Part shown: positions 42,357-50,776 of the stretch, piece by piece
How the letters are laid out: every line of letters begins with the position of its first letter
Numbering within the stretch: the first letter of the stretch is position 1
NCBI RefSeq assembly: GCF_000716445.1
Contig: NZ_JNWK01000010.1
Span: forward strand, 155,737-219,736
Direction of reading: 5' to 3'
Length of the DNA stretch: 64,000 nt
Source: Streptomyces wedmorensis
Lineage (GTDB): Bacteria > Actinomycetota > Actinomycetes > Streptomycetales > Streptomycetaceae
Made by a program: the position numbers and the translations under genes
Notes under the pieces: generated by a model
What the model saw: only the letters and a program-made list of their open reading frames with translations
What the model was told of the DNA's origin: nothing
Databases searched by the model: none

Positions 42357-42753
42357 CGATTACTTCCCTCAGGATTCTTTCGTCTGGGAGCTGCGCGGGC
42401 GGTACGGGCCTGCTGACGCGTACGAAGCCCGATTCGAGGAGGTCGCCGAGGAGGACCCGGACGACGCCGACGGGGAGGTCGGCGTCGGCGGCGAGTTCGG
42501 CGACCGACTGCGTCTCGGCCCGGCAGAGGGTGAGCAGGGACCGGTGTTCGGGCCCGAGGAGGGCCTCGTCCGCCGGTCCTGGCGGGTCGTCGTCCACGAC
42601 GACGAGGGCGATGAGATCGAACCGCACGTTGCTCGGCCCCGGCTTGGTGCGGCCGCCGGTCATCGCGTAGGGACGGACGAGTGGTCCGGCCTCGGCGTCG
42701 TACCACTGGCTGCCCGGCGCGGACGGACCGTCGCCGGTGCTGTCCTCGTTCAT
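42337..42753 (-). CDS. cvnC: Conservon protein CvnC (DUF742)
   Basis: 138 residues from ATG 42753. Features are the DUF742 opening QWYDAEAGPLVRPYAMTGGR, then VRFDLIALVV and a winged-helix-like LPVGVVRVLLGDLLESGFV with a terminal LREVIDGLRAL. It overlaps cvnD by 20 bases and follows cvnB by 14. CvnC links the kinase-like CvnA and the GTPase CvnD. Confidence 0.9.
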   Translation of the reverse strand: MNEDSTGDGPSAPGSQWYDAEAGPLVRPYAMTGGRTKPGPSNVRFDLIALVVVDDDPPGPADEALLGPEHRSLLTLCRAETQSVAELAADADLPVGVVRVLLGDLLESGFVRVSRPVPPAQLPDERILREVIDGLRAL

Positions 42754-42767
42754 GGGGTCTCTCCGGG

Positions 42768-43202
42768 TCAGCCGCCGGCCGGCGGTGTCATCGTGAGCCG
42801 CGGCGGGGTGTGCAGGTGCTCGCCGACGCGCTTGACGAGGCGGGCCATCTCGTACGCGATGAGTCCGATGTCGGCGCTCGCGGAGCTGAGTACGGCGAGG
42901 CAGGAGCCGTCCCCCGCCGCGGCGACGAAGAGGAAGCCGTCGTCCATCTCTACCATCGTCTGGCGGACCCCGCCGGTGTGGAACTGCCGGCCCGCGCCCT
43001 TGGCGAGGCTGTGGAATCCGGAGGCGATGGCGGCGAGGTGTTCGGCGTCCTCGCGGCTGAGCCCGCTGGAGGCGCCGACGGCGAGTCCGTCGTTGGAGAG
43101 CACCACGGTGTGCCGGACCTCGCGGACCCGCATCGCGAGGTCGTCGAGGAGCCAGTCGAGCTCGCCGGACCGGTGGTGGGAGATCCTCTCGTGGTCGATC
43201 AT
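42768..43202 (-). CDS. cvnB: Conservon roadblock/LC7 protein CvnB
   Basis: 144 residues from ATG 43202, overlapping the cvnA stop by four bases (ATGA). Roadblock motif: GELDWLLDDLAMRVREVRHT, VVLSNDGLAVGASSGLSRED, FVAAAGDGSCLAVLSSASAD. Roadblock proteins act as regulators of small GTPases such as CvnD. A close paralogue lies at 41088-41498. Confidence 0.92.
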   Translation of the reverse strand: MIDHERISHHRSGELDWLLDDLAMRVREVRHTVVLSNDGLAVGASSGLSREDAEHLAAIASGFHSLAKGAGRQFHTGGVRQTMVEMDDGFLFVAAAGDGSCLAVLSSASADIGLIAYEMARLVKRVGEHLHTPPRLTMTPPAGG

Positions 43203-46200
43203 GCGTCGTCTCCTTCGGTGCGGGTGTCGTCGAGGTGGGCCGTGCCGTGGTCGTGGCCGAGGCGGTGAACGGTGCCGAAGTCCTTGCTCGGGGACGGGCC
43301 CTGGAGCGAGGCGGGGTGCGGGCTGGGGGGTGAAGCCGGGTACGCGCGCGTGGCGGGGTTCGCGTGCGGGCCGGTGCGCGGCTCCGGAGCCGTACGGGGG
43401 TCTGTTCCGGGCTCGGTGACGGGAACGGGGCCCTGCTCGCCGCCGAAGCCGGTGCCGAGGGGGCGCCGGCTGCCGGCCGCGCCGCCGCCTCCCCGCTGCC
43501 ATCCGTCCTGGTAGGCAGCCATCCGGTCCCTGACCTGTTCCGGGGTGCGGGTGCCCGATCCGGCGGCCGGTGCGGGGACGGGCTCCGGAGCAGGCGCCTC
43601 GCGCAGCTGCGGGACCAAGCTCGCCTGGCGTATGCGACGCGGCAGTTCGGCCTCGGGGTCTTCGTGGCCGGCGGGACCGGTCGGCGTACCGGGTGGGCGG
43701 TCCCCCGTCGGTGACGGTACGGCGGGGCCGCGTCGGCGCAGTTCGGTGACACCGGCGGACGGCTGCCCCGCGTCCGGGCCGGCGGCGAGCGCGGGCACGG
43801 CGGTCGGGCGCGGCAACGGCTGCGGCCGGGGGGCCGGCACGGACCGTGGCGGGGAGGGCGGCCGGGACGCGTCCGCCGGCCCGGGCGTGCTGCCGGCCCC
43901 CGCGCCGGCCGATGGCTGCGGTGCGCTCCGGCGCGGTCCCGCGACCGGGGCCCCTGAGGACCCGGCGGGTCCGGCCGGTGTGCCGGTCGCGAGCCCCGGG
44001 GCGGTCGGGGCGGACGGACCGGCCTGCGTCGGCGTGCGCGGCGAAGGTGGGCGGCCGAAGCGGCGGGCCTCGGCGCGCTGGGCCTCGGCGTGTTCCCGGG
44101 CGGCGCGCGCGCCGTCCGTCCGCGGGTCGACGGTGGTCTTCTCGGCCGAGCCGGAGCCCTGTGTACGCGGGTGCCCGGCGTCCGCGGCTCCGGCGTGGGC
44201 GCCGTCGGGTCCTGGTCCGGTCGCCGGGGTGCCCCGGCCCGGCGGCAGTGCGCCCTGGAGGAGGTCGGTCGGGAGCAGGACGACGGCGGTGGTGCCGCCG
44301 TACGGGGAGGTGCGGAGGTGGACCTTGACGTCGTGGCGGGCGGACAGGCGGCTGACCACGAAGAGACCGAGGCGGTCGCTGTCGAACAGGTCGAGGGCTT
44401 CGGACTGGGCGATGCGGTCGTTGGCCTCGGCGAGGGTGTCCTTGCCCATGCCGAGCCCCCGGTCCTCGATCTCCAGGGCGTATCCGTTGCCGACGGGTTC
44501 GCCGCTGACGCGCACCTTGGTGTGGGGCGGGGAGAACTGCGCGGCGTTCTCGATGAGTTCGGCCAGGAGGTGCGTGAGGTCGGCGACGGCGCCGCCGACG
44601 ACGGCCGTCTCGGGCAGTCGCCGCACTTCCACGCGCGCGTAGTCCTCGATTTCGGAGACGGCGGCCCGGACGACGTTGGTGAGGGGGACGGGCATGCGCC
44701 AGGCCCGGCCGGGTGCAGCGCCGGAGAGGATGATCAGGCTTTCGGCGTGGCGCCGCATGCGGGTGGTGAGGTGGTCGAGGCGGAAGAGGTCACCGAGCTC
44801 GTTGGGGTCGTCGGCGCGCCGCTCCATGCTGTCCAGGAGGTTGAGCTGGCGGTGGACCAGGACCTGGCTGCGGCGGGCGAGGTTGACGAAGACGCCGGAG
44901 ATGCCGCTGGCGAGTTCGGCGCGTTCGACGGCCGCGGAGAGGGCGGCGCGGTGAACGGTGGTGAGGGCTTCGCCGACCTGGCCGATCTCGTCCTGGGAGA
45001 CGGGCCCCGGCGGGGCCTCCGCCTGGACGTCGATCTCCTCGCCGGCGCGCAGTCGGCGCATGGCGGAGGGGAGTTTGTGGCGGGCGATGCCGAGGGCGGT
45101 GTTGCGGAGGCTCACGAGCTCGACGACGAGGCCGCGGCCGATCCGGACGGAGATGACGAGGGAGGCGACGACGGCCGCGAGGCCGAGGACGACGGCGGCG
45201 CCACCCGCGCTGAGCACACCGCCGGCGAAGGGGTCGGCGCGGTCGGCCGCCGCGGTGCGGGCGTCGGTCTCGATGACGATGAGGCCACGGCGTACGGCGG
45301 TGAGGGTGTCGTCCCAGTCGGCGGAGGTGACCGACTGGGCGGCGGGGCGGCCGGGGGTCGCGGCGCGTACCCGGTCCTCGTTCCGGATCAGCCTGGCGTG
45401 GTCTCCTCCCCCGGCGAGGCGGGCCCATTCGGAGCGTGCGGCCGCGGGCAGGTCTGCGGTGGCCGAGGCGGTGAGCGTACGGCGGGTGTCGACGGCGCCG
45501 GCGAAGGCGCGGAGCCGGTCCCCGGTGAGGCTGCCGGTGAGATGGGCGGAGGTGAGGAGGGCGTCCTCGCGGGAGAGCATCTCGCCGGCCTTGCCGAATT
45601 CCAGGAGCACGCGCGCGTCGGAGCCCTGTCCGCCGTCCTGGATCCCGGTGAGGGCACCGCCGACGGCGAAGGCGGCGGTGACGGCCGCGGTGTACTCCTC
45701 GTACACCTGGTCCCAGTCCGCCCGGCCGCCCGCCGCGGCGGTACGGAGTTCGGCGAGGCCCTCGACCTTGTCGACGAAGGCGCCGACCCGGCCGGCGACC
45801 TCGCCGGGCAGGTCCCCGGTGTCCCCGATGGTGTGCGTGTCGTCGAGGCGGAGCCGGTCGACGGCCTCGTCCGTGCGGCGGATCCGGTCCTTGAGCTCGG
45901 CGGCCCGGGCTGCGCCGGGCGCCGCGACCTGCCGTACGGCTGCGCGCCGTTCGTCCTGGAGCGCGGCGAGGGCGGCCGTCACGGGCTCCCGGATCTCGGC
46001 GTCGACGCGCTGGAGCCGGCTGAGCGCGGCGATGTCCTGGGCGGTGGTGACGGTGGCGAATCCCCACAGGGCGAGGAGCGAGACGACCGGGACCATCAGG
46101 AGCGACACGATCTTGGCGCGGACCGTGCGCGGCCGAAGACCGTGGCGGACGCGGGGCCCTGCGGGACCGTGCGGGCCGGTGGGGACGTGAGGCCGGGCGG

Positions 46201-46414
46201 GACCGTGCCGGCGGGCGGAACCGTGGGGGCCGTCGGCTTCGACGGGCCCGGCCTTGACCGGTCCCCCGGTGGACGTGTCGCCCGGGGCCGGGAAGGCGCC
46301 GGGGGTCTGCGGCCCCGGTTCGTCGGCGGGCGGCCCGGCGTGCGCGCGCCGCCCGCGTGCGGCGGCCGGCGGCGGTGTCGCCTCGGCGCCCTTGGTCTTG
46401 CGGGGAGTTCGCAT
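43199..46414 (-). CDS. cvnA: Conservon sensor histidine kinase-like CvnA (NIT domain)
   Basis: 1071 residues. A Pro-rich head, membrane helix 1 near 75 (AKIVSLLMVPVVSLLALWGF), an extracellular NIT (nitrate/nitrite-sensing) domain of about 300 residues with the helix LQRVDAEIREPVTAALAALQ, membrane helix 2 near 400 (AAVVLGLAAVVASLVIS), a HAMP-like linker, and a dimerisation helix (QLNLLDSMERRADDPNELG). Next comes a HATPase domain with N-box ENAAQFSPPHTKVR and G-box DRGLGMGKDT. The last 330 residues are Pro/Ala/Gly-rich and disordered. The phosphoacceptor His is not obvious, as in other CvnA. It senses an unknown signal for CvnB-C-D. Confidence 0.9.
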   Translation of the reverse strand: MRTPRKTKGAEATPPPAAARGRRAHAGPPADEPGPQTPGAFPAPGDTSTGGPVKAGPVEADGPHGSARRHGPARPHVPTGPHGPAGPRVRHGLRPRTVRAKIVSLLMVPVVSLLALWGFATVTTAQDIAALSRLQRVDAEIREPVTAALAALQDERRAAVRQVAAPGAARAAELKDRIRRTDEAVDRLRLDDTHTIGDTGDLPGEVAGRVGAFVDKVEGLAELRTAAAGGRADWDQVYEEYTAAVTAAFAVGGALTGIQDGGQGSDARVLLEFGKAGEMLSREDALLTSAHLTGSLTGDRLRAFAGAVDTRRTLTASATADLPAAARSEWARLAGGGDHARLIRNEDRVRAATPGRPAAQSVTSADWDDTLTAVRRGLIVIETDARTAAADRADPFAGGVLSAGGAAVVLGLAAVVASLVISVRIGRGLVVELVSLRNTALGIARHKLPSAMRRLRAGEEIDVQAEAPPGPVSQDEIGQVGEALTTVHRAALSAAVERAELASGISGVFVNLARRSQVLVHRQLNLLDSMERRADDPNELGDLFRLDHLTTRMRRHAESLIILSGAAPGRAWRMPVPLTNVVRAAVSEIEDYARVEVRRLPETAVVGGAVADLTHLLAELIENAAQFSPPHTKVRVSGEPVGNGYALEIEDRGLGMGKDTLAEANDRIAQSEALDLFDSDRLGLFVVSRLSARHDVKVHLRTSPYGGTTAVVLLPTDLLQGALPPGRGTPATGPGPDGAHAGAADAGHPRTQGSGSAEKTTVDPRTDGARAAREHAEAQRAEARRFGRPPSPRTPTQAGPSAPTAPGLATGTPAGPAGSSGAPVAGPRRSAPQPSAGAGAGSTPGPADASRPPSPPRSVPAPRPQPLPRPTAVPALAAGPDAGQPSAGVTELRRRGPAVPSPTGDRPPGTPTGPAGHEDPEAELPRRIRQASLVPQLREAPAPEPVPAPAAGSGTRTPEQVRDRMAAYQDGWQRGGGGAAGSRRPLGTGFGGEQGPVPVTEPGTDPRTAPEPRTGPHANPATRAYPASPPSPHPASLQGPSPSKDFGTVHRLGHDHGTAHLDDTRTEGDDA

Positions 46415-46481
46415 GGCCTCCTCGTTCCGGCTGCTTGGTGCTCTGGTGCGGTGGATCGTGCGCGAGGGTGGTTCGGGGGTC

Positions 46482-46600
46482 GGGTGCGGGGTCCGGTCGC
46501 CAGGGGTGCGGGGTCCGGTCGCCAGGGGTGCGGGGTCGGGTCGTCACGGGTACGGGGTCCGGTCGCCAGGGGTGCGGGGTCGGGTCGTCACGGGTGCGGA
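46482..46600. repeat. 22-bp tandem repeat, about 5.5 copies
   Basis: Repeats begin near 46482, 46504, 46526, 46548, 46570 and 46592 with exact 22-base period; the unit is GGGTGCGGGGTCCGGTCGCC plus two bases. Odd and even copies differ (TCCGGTCGCC against TCGGGTCGTC). It lies upstream of cvnA in a 271-base gap. Not CRISPR: no spacers. Confidence 0.85.
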
Positions 46601-46685
46601 GCCCGGCCGCGAGGAGGGGCGGGGCGCGCCCGGACGAGTGCTCCTCCAGGCGGTGCGGGCGCCGGCCGAGTCCTGGGCACGCGGG

Positions 46686-47519
46686 TCAGGTCGCCGTCGT
46701 TCGGGCGGGTTCGGTGGTGCGGAAGCCGGGAGGTGCGACGTCCACGGCGCGCTCGTCCGGCTCCGTCAGGCGGCCTGCGGAGGCGTACGCGGCCCGCTCC
46801 CTGGCCGTCGGCGAGAGGGCAACGAAGGCGGAGGTGATGAAGAGGTACGAGCCGAGGCCGACGGCGAGCGGGAAGATGAACTGCATGACGGTGGCCCCGG
46901 GGAGGACTTCGGCGGAGGGCGCGACCTCGACCCCCACCGCGAGCATCCCGGTGTAGTGCATGCTGCTGACGGCCGCGCCCATCACGAGCGAGGCGACGGC
47001 GACCGCGGCCGGCGAGTGGATGTTGAGGGCCGCCCACAGCGCCGCGGTGGCGGCGACGACCGCGATGAGCACCGAGAGGCCGACGAGGACGGGGTCGTAC
47101 GTGACGCGGCCGTGGAGCCGGAGCGCGGCCATGCCCATGTAGTGCATGCTCGCCACGCCGACGCCCGTGGTGAGGCCTCCGACCAGGAGCGAGCGGACCC
47201 GGTCCCGCCCGTAGCCGACGGCGAACACCCCGACGCCGACGACGGCCATCGCGATGCCGAGACTGAGGATGGTGAGCGGAACGTCGTAGCGGATGTCGGT
47301 GCCGGTGACGCCGAATCCGAGCATCGCGACGAAGTGCATCGTCCAGATGCCGGTGCCGATCGCGGAGGCGGCGGTGAGCAGCCAGTTCCGTCGCGATCGA
47401 CCGGTGGCGTCGAGCGCCCGTACGGTACAGCGCAGCCCGAGGGCGGCGCCGATGCAGGCCATCGCGTACGACAGCGCGGGTGTCAGCCAGCCGAAGGTGG
47501 CGTGGTCCAGGTGTCCCAT
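46686..47519 (-). CDS. MHYT-domain membrane protein
   Basis: 277 residues from ATG 47519. Seven hydrophobic helices carry three copies of the MHYT signature: MHFVAM near 62, MHYMGM near 124 and MHYTGM near 187. The family is thought to bind copper through Met/His and sense O2, CO or NO. Unlike YkoW or YlaB it has no GGDEF or EAL output domain; it ends in a Pro/Arg/Thr-rich tail. It lies directly upstream of the conservon on the same strand, with the 22-bp repeat block between. Confidence 0.85.
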   Translation of the reverse strand: MGHLDHATFGWLTPALSYAMACIGAALGLRCTVRALDATGRSRRNWLLTAASAIGTGIWTMHFVAMLGFGVTGTDIRYDVPLTILSLGIAMAVVGVGVFAVGYGRDRVRSLLVGGLTTGVGVASMHYMGMAALRLHGRVTYDPVLVGLSVLIAVVAATAALWAALNIHSPAAVAVASLVMGAAVSSMHYTGMLAVGVEVAPSAEVLPGATVMQFIFPLAVGLGSYLFITSAFVALSPTARERAAYASAGRLTEPDERAVDVAPPGFRTTEPARTTAT

Positions 47520-47670
47520 GGCTCCGGGACGCTAGTGCGCACTGGGGGGCGCACCAGGGGCGCATTTCGAAAGCTGATGGAATATGACAGAGAGATGGTC
47601 CCGAACGATCACGCCGAGCTCGAACGTGCACACAGAACGTTCACCCCTCCGAGTGCGCGATCATGAGCAC

Positions 47671-48306
47671 ATGAGCGATGACCCCACACACGTACGAGAG
47701 TTCTTCGGCGCCCGCGCGGCCGGCTGGGACAGCCGGTTCCCGGACGACGGGCCCGCGTACGCCGCCGCCGTGGAAGAGCTGGCCCTGCGCCCCGGGGACG
47801 CCGTGCTCGACGCCGGCTGCGGGACCGGCCGGGCCCTCCCGCCGCTCCGCGCCGCCGTCGGCCCCACCGGCACCGTACTCGGTGTCGACCTCACCCCCGA
47901 GATGCTCGAAGAGGCCGTCAAGGCCGGCCGCGGCGGCCGGAACGACATGAGCGGCCAGGCCGGTCACGAGGGAACCGCGACGCTGCTGCTCGCCGATGTC
48001 GGCCGGCTCCCGGTGCACGACGGCGCCCTCGACGCCGTGTTCGGCGCGGGGCTCGTGTCCCACCTGGCCGACCCCGTCGCCGACCTGCGCGAACTGGCCC
48101 GTGTCGTACGCCCCGGCGGCCGGCTGGCGCTCTTCCACCCGATCGGACGCGCCGCCCTCGCGGCCCGCCACGGCCGCCGGATCACCCCGGACGACCTGCG
48201 TGCCGAGCCCCGGCTGCGTCCGGTGCTCGCCGAAGCCGGCTGGCGGCTCGTCAGCTACGTCGACGAGGACACGCGCTACCTGGCCATGGCCGTACGGGAA
48301 GCCTGA
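47671..48306 (+). CDS. Class I SAM-dependent methyltransferase
   Basis: 211 residues from ATG 47671. SAM motifs: VLDAGCGTGRALPPL near 47-60, acidic GVDLTPEML near 75, ADVGRLPVHDGALDAVFGAGL and PGGRLALFHPIGR. It is the ubiE/methyltransferase-11 type. No substrate is visible. It is divergent from the MHYT gene with about 150 bases between. Confidence 0.85.
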   Translation: MSDDPTHVREFFGARAAGWDSRFPDDGPAYAAAVEELALRPGDAVLDAGCGTGRALPPLRAAVGPTGTVLGVDLTPEMLEEAVKAGRGGRNDMSGQAGHEGTATLLLADVGRLPVHDGALDAVFGAGLVSHLADPVADLRELARVVRPGGRLALFHPIGRAALAARHGRRITPDDLRAEPRLRPVLAEAGWRLVSYVDEDTRYLAMAVREA

Positions 48307-48648
48307 GCGGCGGCTCCCGTCGCCGGCGCGCCACGAGCACGACCAGGCGGAGCACAGACGGTCCGGACACTCCGGCCTCCGGGCGGACGGCGCCCCTTTC
48401 CGGACCCTGGGCCTGGTGATCACGCCGAGAGCCCGGCCTGATCGGCAGGGCCCCCGTGTCCGGGCCGCCGGAGTCGTCGGCGTCCCCGGTCCGGGCGCCT
48501 CGGGGAGCGCGTCGGGTCCGTCCCGGAGTGACCTTGCGGGTCGCGGTGCCGCTTTGTGATCGCGGGTGTCAACGCACCCTTCTGTCACGGCACTTCACTG
48601 ATTACCGTGGACATGCCGGGCAGTCGTGCCCGGGAGAGGCGGCGGGCC
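48307..48648. other. Intergenic stretch with no supported gene
   Basis: About 340 bases of G/C-rich sequence after the methyltransferase. I see only small GC palindromes and no convincing gene or terminator. If the next gene starts at ATG 48613 instead, the gap is 306. Confidence 0.6.
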
Positions 48649-48984
48649 GTGGCACGAGTAACGGAAAGACTGCGCAGACTCCTCCCCTCCGCACGGCGGG
48701 CGTCCTCGGCCGCCGCGCCGGCGCCACCGCGCGCCCGGCAGGGGTACAACCTCTTCGAAGCCGCGGCCGCGTACGTGGTGGCGTGCGCCGAGGACGATCC
48801 GGCCCGGGCGGAGGAGGCGTCGACCCGGGTCTCCCCCGACATGCTGACCTTCGGCGTCAACGAGCTGGCATGCCGTGCCGTCCTCACCCTCGCCCGGGAG
48901 CGGAACGAGTCGCCGAGCGCCGTCGCCCGTTCGCTGCTCGGCCTGCGGGAGGAGTCGCCGCGACGATCGGCGGGAGACGCCTGA
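48649..48984 (+). CDS. Small hypothetical protein
   Basis: 111 residues from GTG 48649, nine bases after GGGAGAGG; ATG 48613 would give 123 residues but lacks a ribosome site. After a basic N-terminus (RVTERLRRLLPSARRAS) the rest is helical: GYNLFEAAAAYVVACAEDD, then PDMLTFGVNELACRAVLTL. No signal or membrane helix. Unknown family. Confidence 0.6.
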   Translation: MARVTERLRRLLPSARRASSAAAPAPPRARQGYNLFEAAAAYVVACAEDDPARAEEASTRVSPDMLTFGVNELACRAVLTLARERNESPSAVARSLLGLREESPRRSAGDA

Positions 48985-49082
48985 CGGGCGGAACCGGAGG
49001 GCGCGGGTTCCCGGGTGAAGGCCCTCGACGCGCGGGTTACTCACTGGTTAAGGTGCGCCGACGACCGGATGGGGAGGCTGCC

Positions 49083-49952
49083 GTGGCTGGGACGGACCCG
49101 ATCGCCGAGGCCGACGGCGACGCGGACGCGTTGTTCGTACTGACCGCGGCGCTGCTGACGCCCGAGCGCTTCCTGAGCGTGCTCGGCGACGACTACCCGG
49201 CGGCCTGCGCCGCGCTGGGGCTCCAGCCGTACGCGGAGGGGTACGGGCTCGTGTTCGGCCAGGACGGGCTCGGGGCGCGGTGGACCGTGGTCGTCGACGA
49301 CGTGTCGCTGGTCGCCGTGGCCATCTCGTCCTGGGACTGCGGCATGGCGTACGACCTCTCCCCCGACGAGCGCTCGGTGGTGGCCGGGCTGCCGGGCTGG
49401 CCACTCGCCCTGGCCTCCCGCGCCCCGGGAGTGCCGGCCCCGCACGACCCGGAGCCGCAGGAGGGCGACCCCGATCCGCTGGTCCCGCCCTCGGGCACGG
49501 AGTGGGGTCCGGCCCAGCGCCGCCTCGGGGCCGACGAGGTGGCGCTCCGGTGGGCCGCCTGGCGGTCCCGGGCGGACGACGACGAAGCGTCCGCCGCCCC
49601 CGCGCCGGCCGAGGAGGCCCAGGCCCCGGAGGCCCCGGCCCAGGGCGACGAGAACCCGCCTCTCCCCGCGGAGCCCGACCCGTACGACGGGGTCAGGAAG
49701 GCACTGGCGGAACTCCAGGGCTATCTGGAGGAACAGCCGCCGATCGGGCGCGTGCGGTCCGACGGCGGCGCGGAGGACGGCCCATGCACCCTGCGCGCGG
49801 ACGGTCCCGGCTGGTCGCTGGCGGCCCGCACCGACGACATGGCCTTCGTCCTCCTCGACGAGCTGCCCCGCGAGGTGCTGCCGGTGCCCCGGAGCCCGAA
49901 GCTGGCCGCCCTCCTCGAAGGGCTCGCCGCGATGGCCGTGCGACCGTCCTGA
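49083..49952 (+). CDS. Hypothetical protein, possible acidic scaffold
   Basis: 289 residues from GTG 49083 behind GGGGAGG. Residues 1-130 form a compact acidic domain (LTAALLTPERFLSVLGDDYP, SLVAVAISSWDCGMAYDL). A Glu/Ala/Pro linker follows at about 170-205, then a second domain (ALAELQGYLEEQPPIGRVRS, GPGWSLAARTDDMAFVLLDE) to the end. I do not recognise the family. Convergent with the HD-domain gene. Confidence 0.68.
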   Translation: MAGTDPIAEADGDADALFVLTAALLTPERFLSVLGDDYPAACAALGLQPYAEGYGLVFGQDGLGARWTVVVDDVSLVAVAISSWDCGMAYDLSPDERSVVAGLPGWPLALASRAPGVPAPHDPEPQEGDPDPLVPPSGTEWGPAQRRLGADEVALRWAAWRSRADDDEASAAPAPAEEAQAPEAPAQGDENPPLPAEPDPYDGVRKALAELQGYLEEQPPIGRVRSDGGAEDGPCTLRADGPGWSLAARTDDMAFVLLDELPREVLPVPRSPKLAALLEGLAAMAVRPS

Positions 49953-50022
49953 GCGAGCGGAGGGTGCTGCCCCGAGGCCGGGTCGGTGACGGCGTGCTCC
50001 CGGGGGCGCGCCATGGGCGGGG

Positions 50023-50619
50023 TCAGGTGACGGCGTGCCCGTACTCGGACGCCAGCCCGTCCAGCTCGGGGTCGCCGAACACCGCCCGCAGGGTCCGGAA
50101 CGCCGCGGACTTGTCCTCCCCGAAGCGGCCCACGGCCACCTCGTAGGTCTCGGGGGACACGAACCTGGGCGGCGTGCTCTTGCTGTGGAACTTGTCGGCG
50201 TACATCACCAGGCGTTCCTCGGGGGTGACCGCGACGTAGTCGGCCGGCGGCAGCGGCAGCCCCTGCTTGAGGACGTCCTCCTTGGTCAGCCCGACGCCCG
50301 TGTGGCACGAGCAGAAACGGCACAGCGTCTCCGGCAGCCCTTCCGAGGCGAGGATCTCGTGGCCCAGCATCCCGTGCAGCAGGTAGCTCCGGCCGTCCCG
50401 CCGTCCGTCGGCGTCGTACAGGCGATAGACGCCGATGTCGTGGAGGAGGCACCCCGCGCGCACCAGTTCCGGGTCGACGCCCCTGTCCGCGCGCGACATC
50501 AGGTGCTGGGCGACCTTCCACACGATCTCGCAGTGGGTGAAGACGCGCTCGAACGCCACTTCGTCGGGGGCGTACTTCAGGTGCAGGGCTCGGATGTCGT
50601 CCGTGGTGGGAATCTCCAT
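50023..50619 (-). CDS. HD-domain phosphohydrolase
   Basis: 198 residues from ATG 50619. The HD metal motif is visible: first His in FTHCEIVWKVAQHL, the paired HD in AGCLLHDIGVYRLY near 65, and a later Asp in MYADKFHSKS near 150. The N-terminal helix opens TDDIRALHLKYAPDE. The family includes nucleotidases and (p)ppGpp-type hydrolases; the substrate is not clear. Convergent with the previous hypothetical gene. Confidence 0.82.
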   Translation of the reverse strand: MEIPTTDDIRALHLKYAPDEVAFERVFTHCEIVWKVAQHLMSRADRGVDPELVRAGCLLHDIGVYRLYDADGRRDGRSYLLHGMLGHEILASEGLPETLCRFCSCHTGVGLTKEDVLKQGLPLPPADYVAVTPEERLVMYADKFHSKSTPPRFVSPETYEVAVGRFGEDKSAAFRTLRAVFGDPELDGLASEYGHAVT

Positions 50620-50776
50620 CCCCGCAGGGTAGCGAGTGCGGCCGCGGAGCCCGGCCCGTCCCGCACCCACATGGGACGGAGGGCCGACGTGTGGTTCCGA
50701 ACCATGGTCCGGCGGCGGGGGCCCACCGCACGATGTGGCGCTGTACACCGTCACGTCGTCCCATCGGAGGCCCACC

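Noticed and set aside
46482..46600. Possible CRISPR array
   Set aside because: Repeats abut with a 22-base period and no unique spacers; no cas genes.
48307..48648. tRNA-like folding after the methyltransferase
   Set aside because: GC palindromes are present but no T-loop or anticodon arm pattern could be built.
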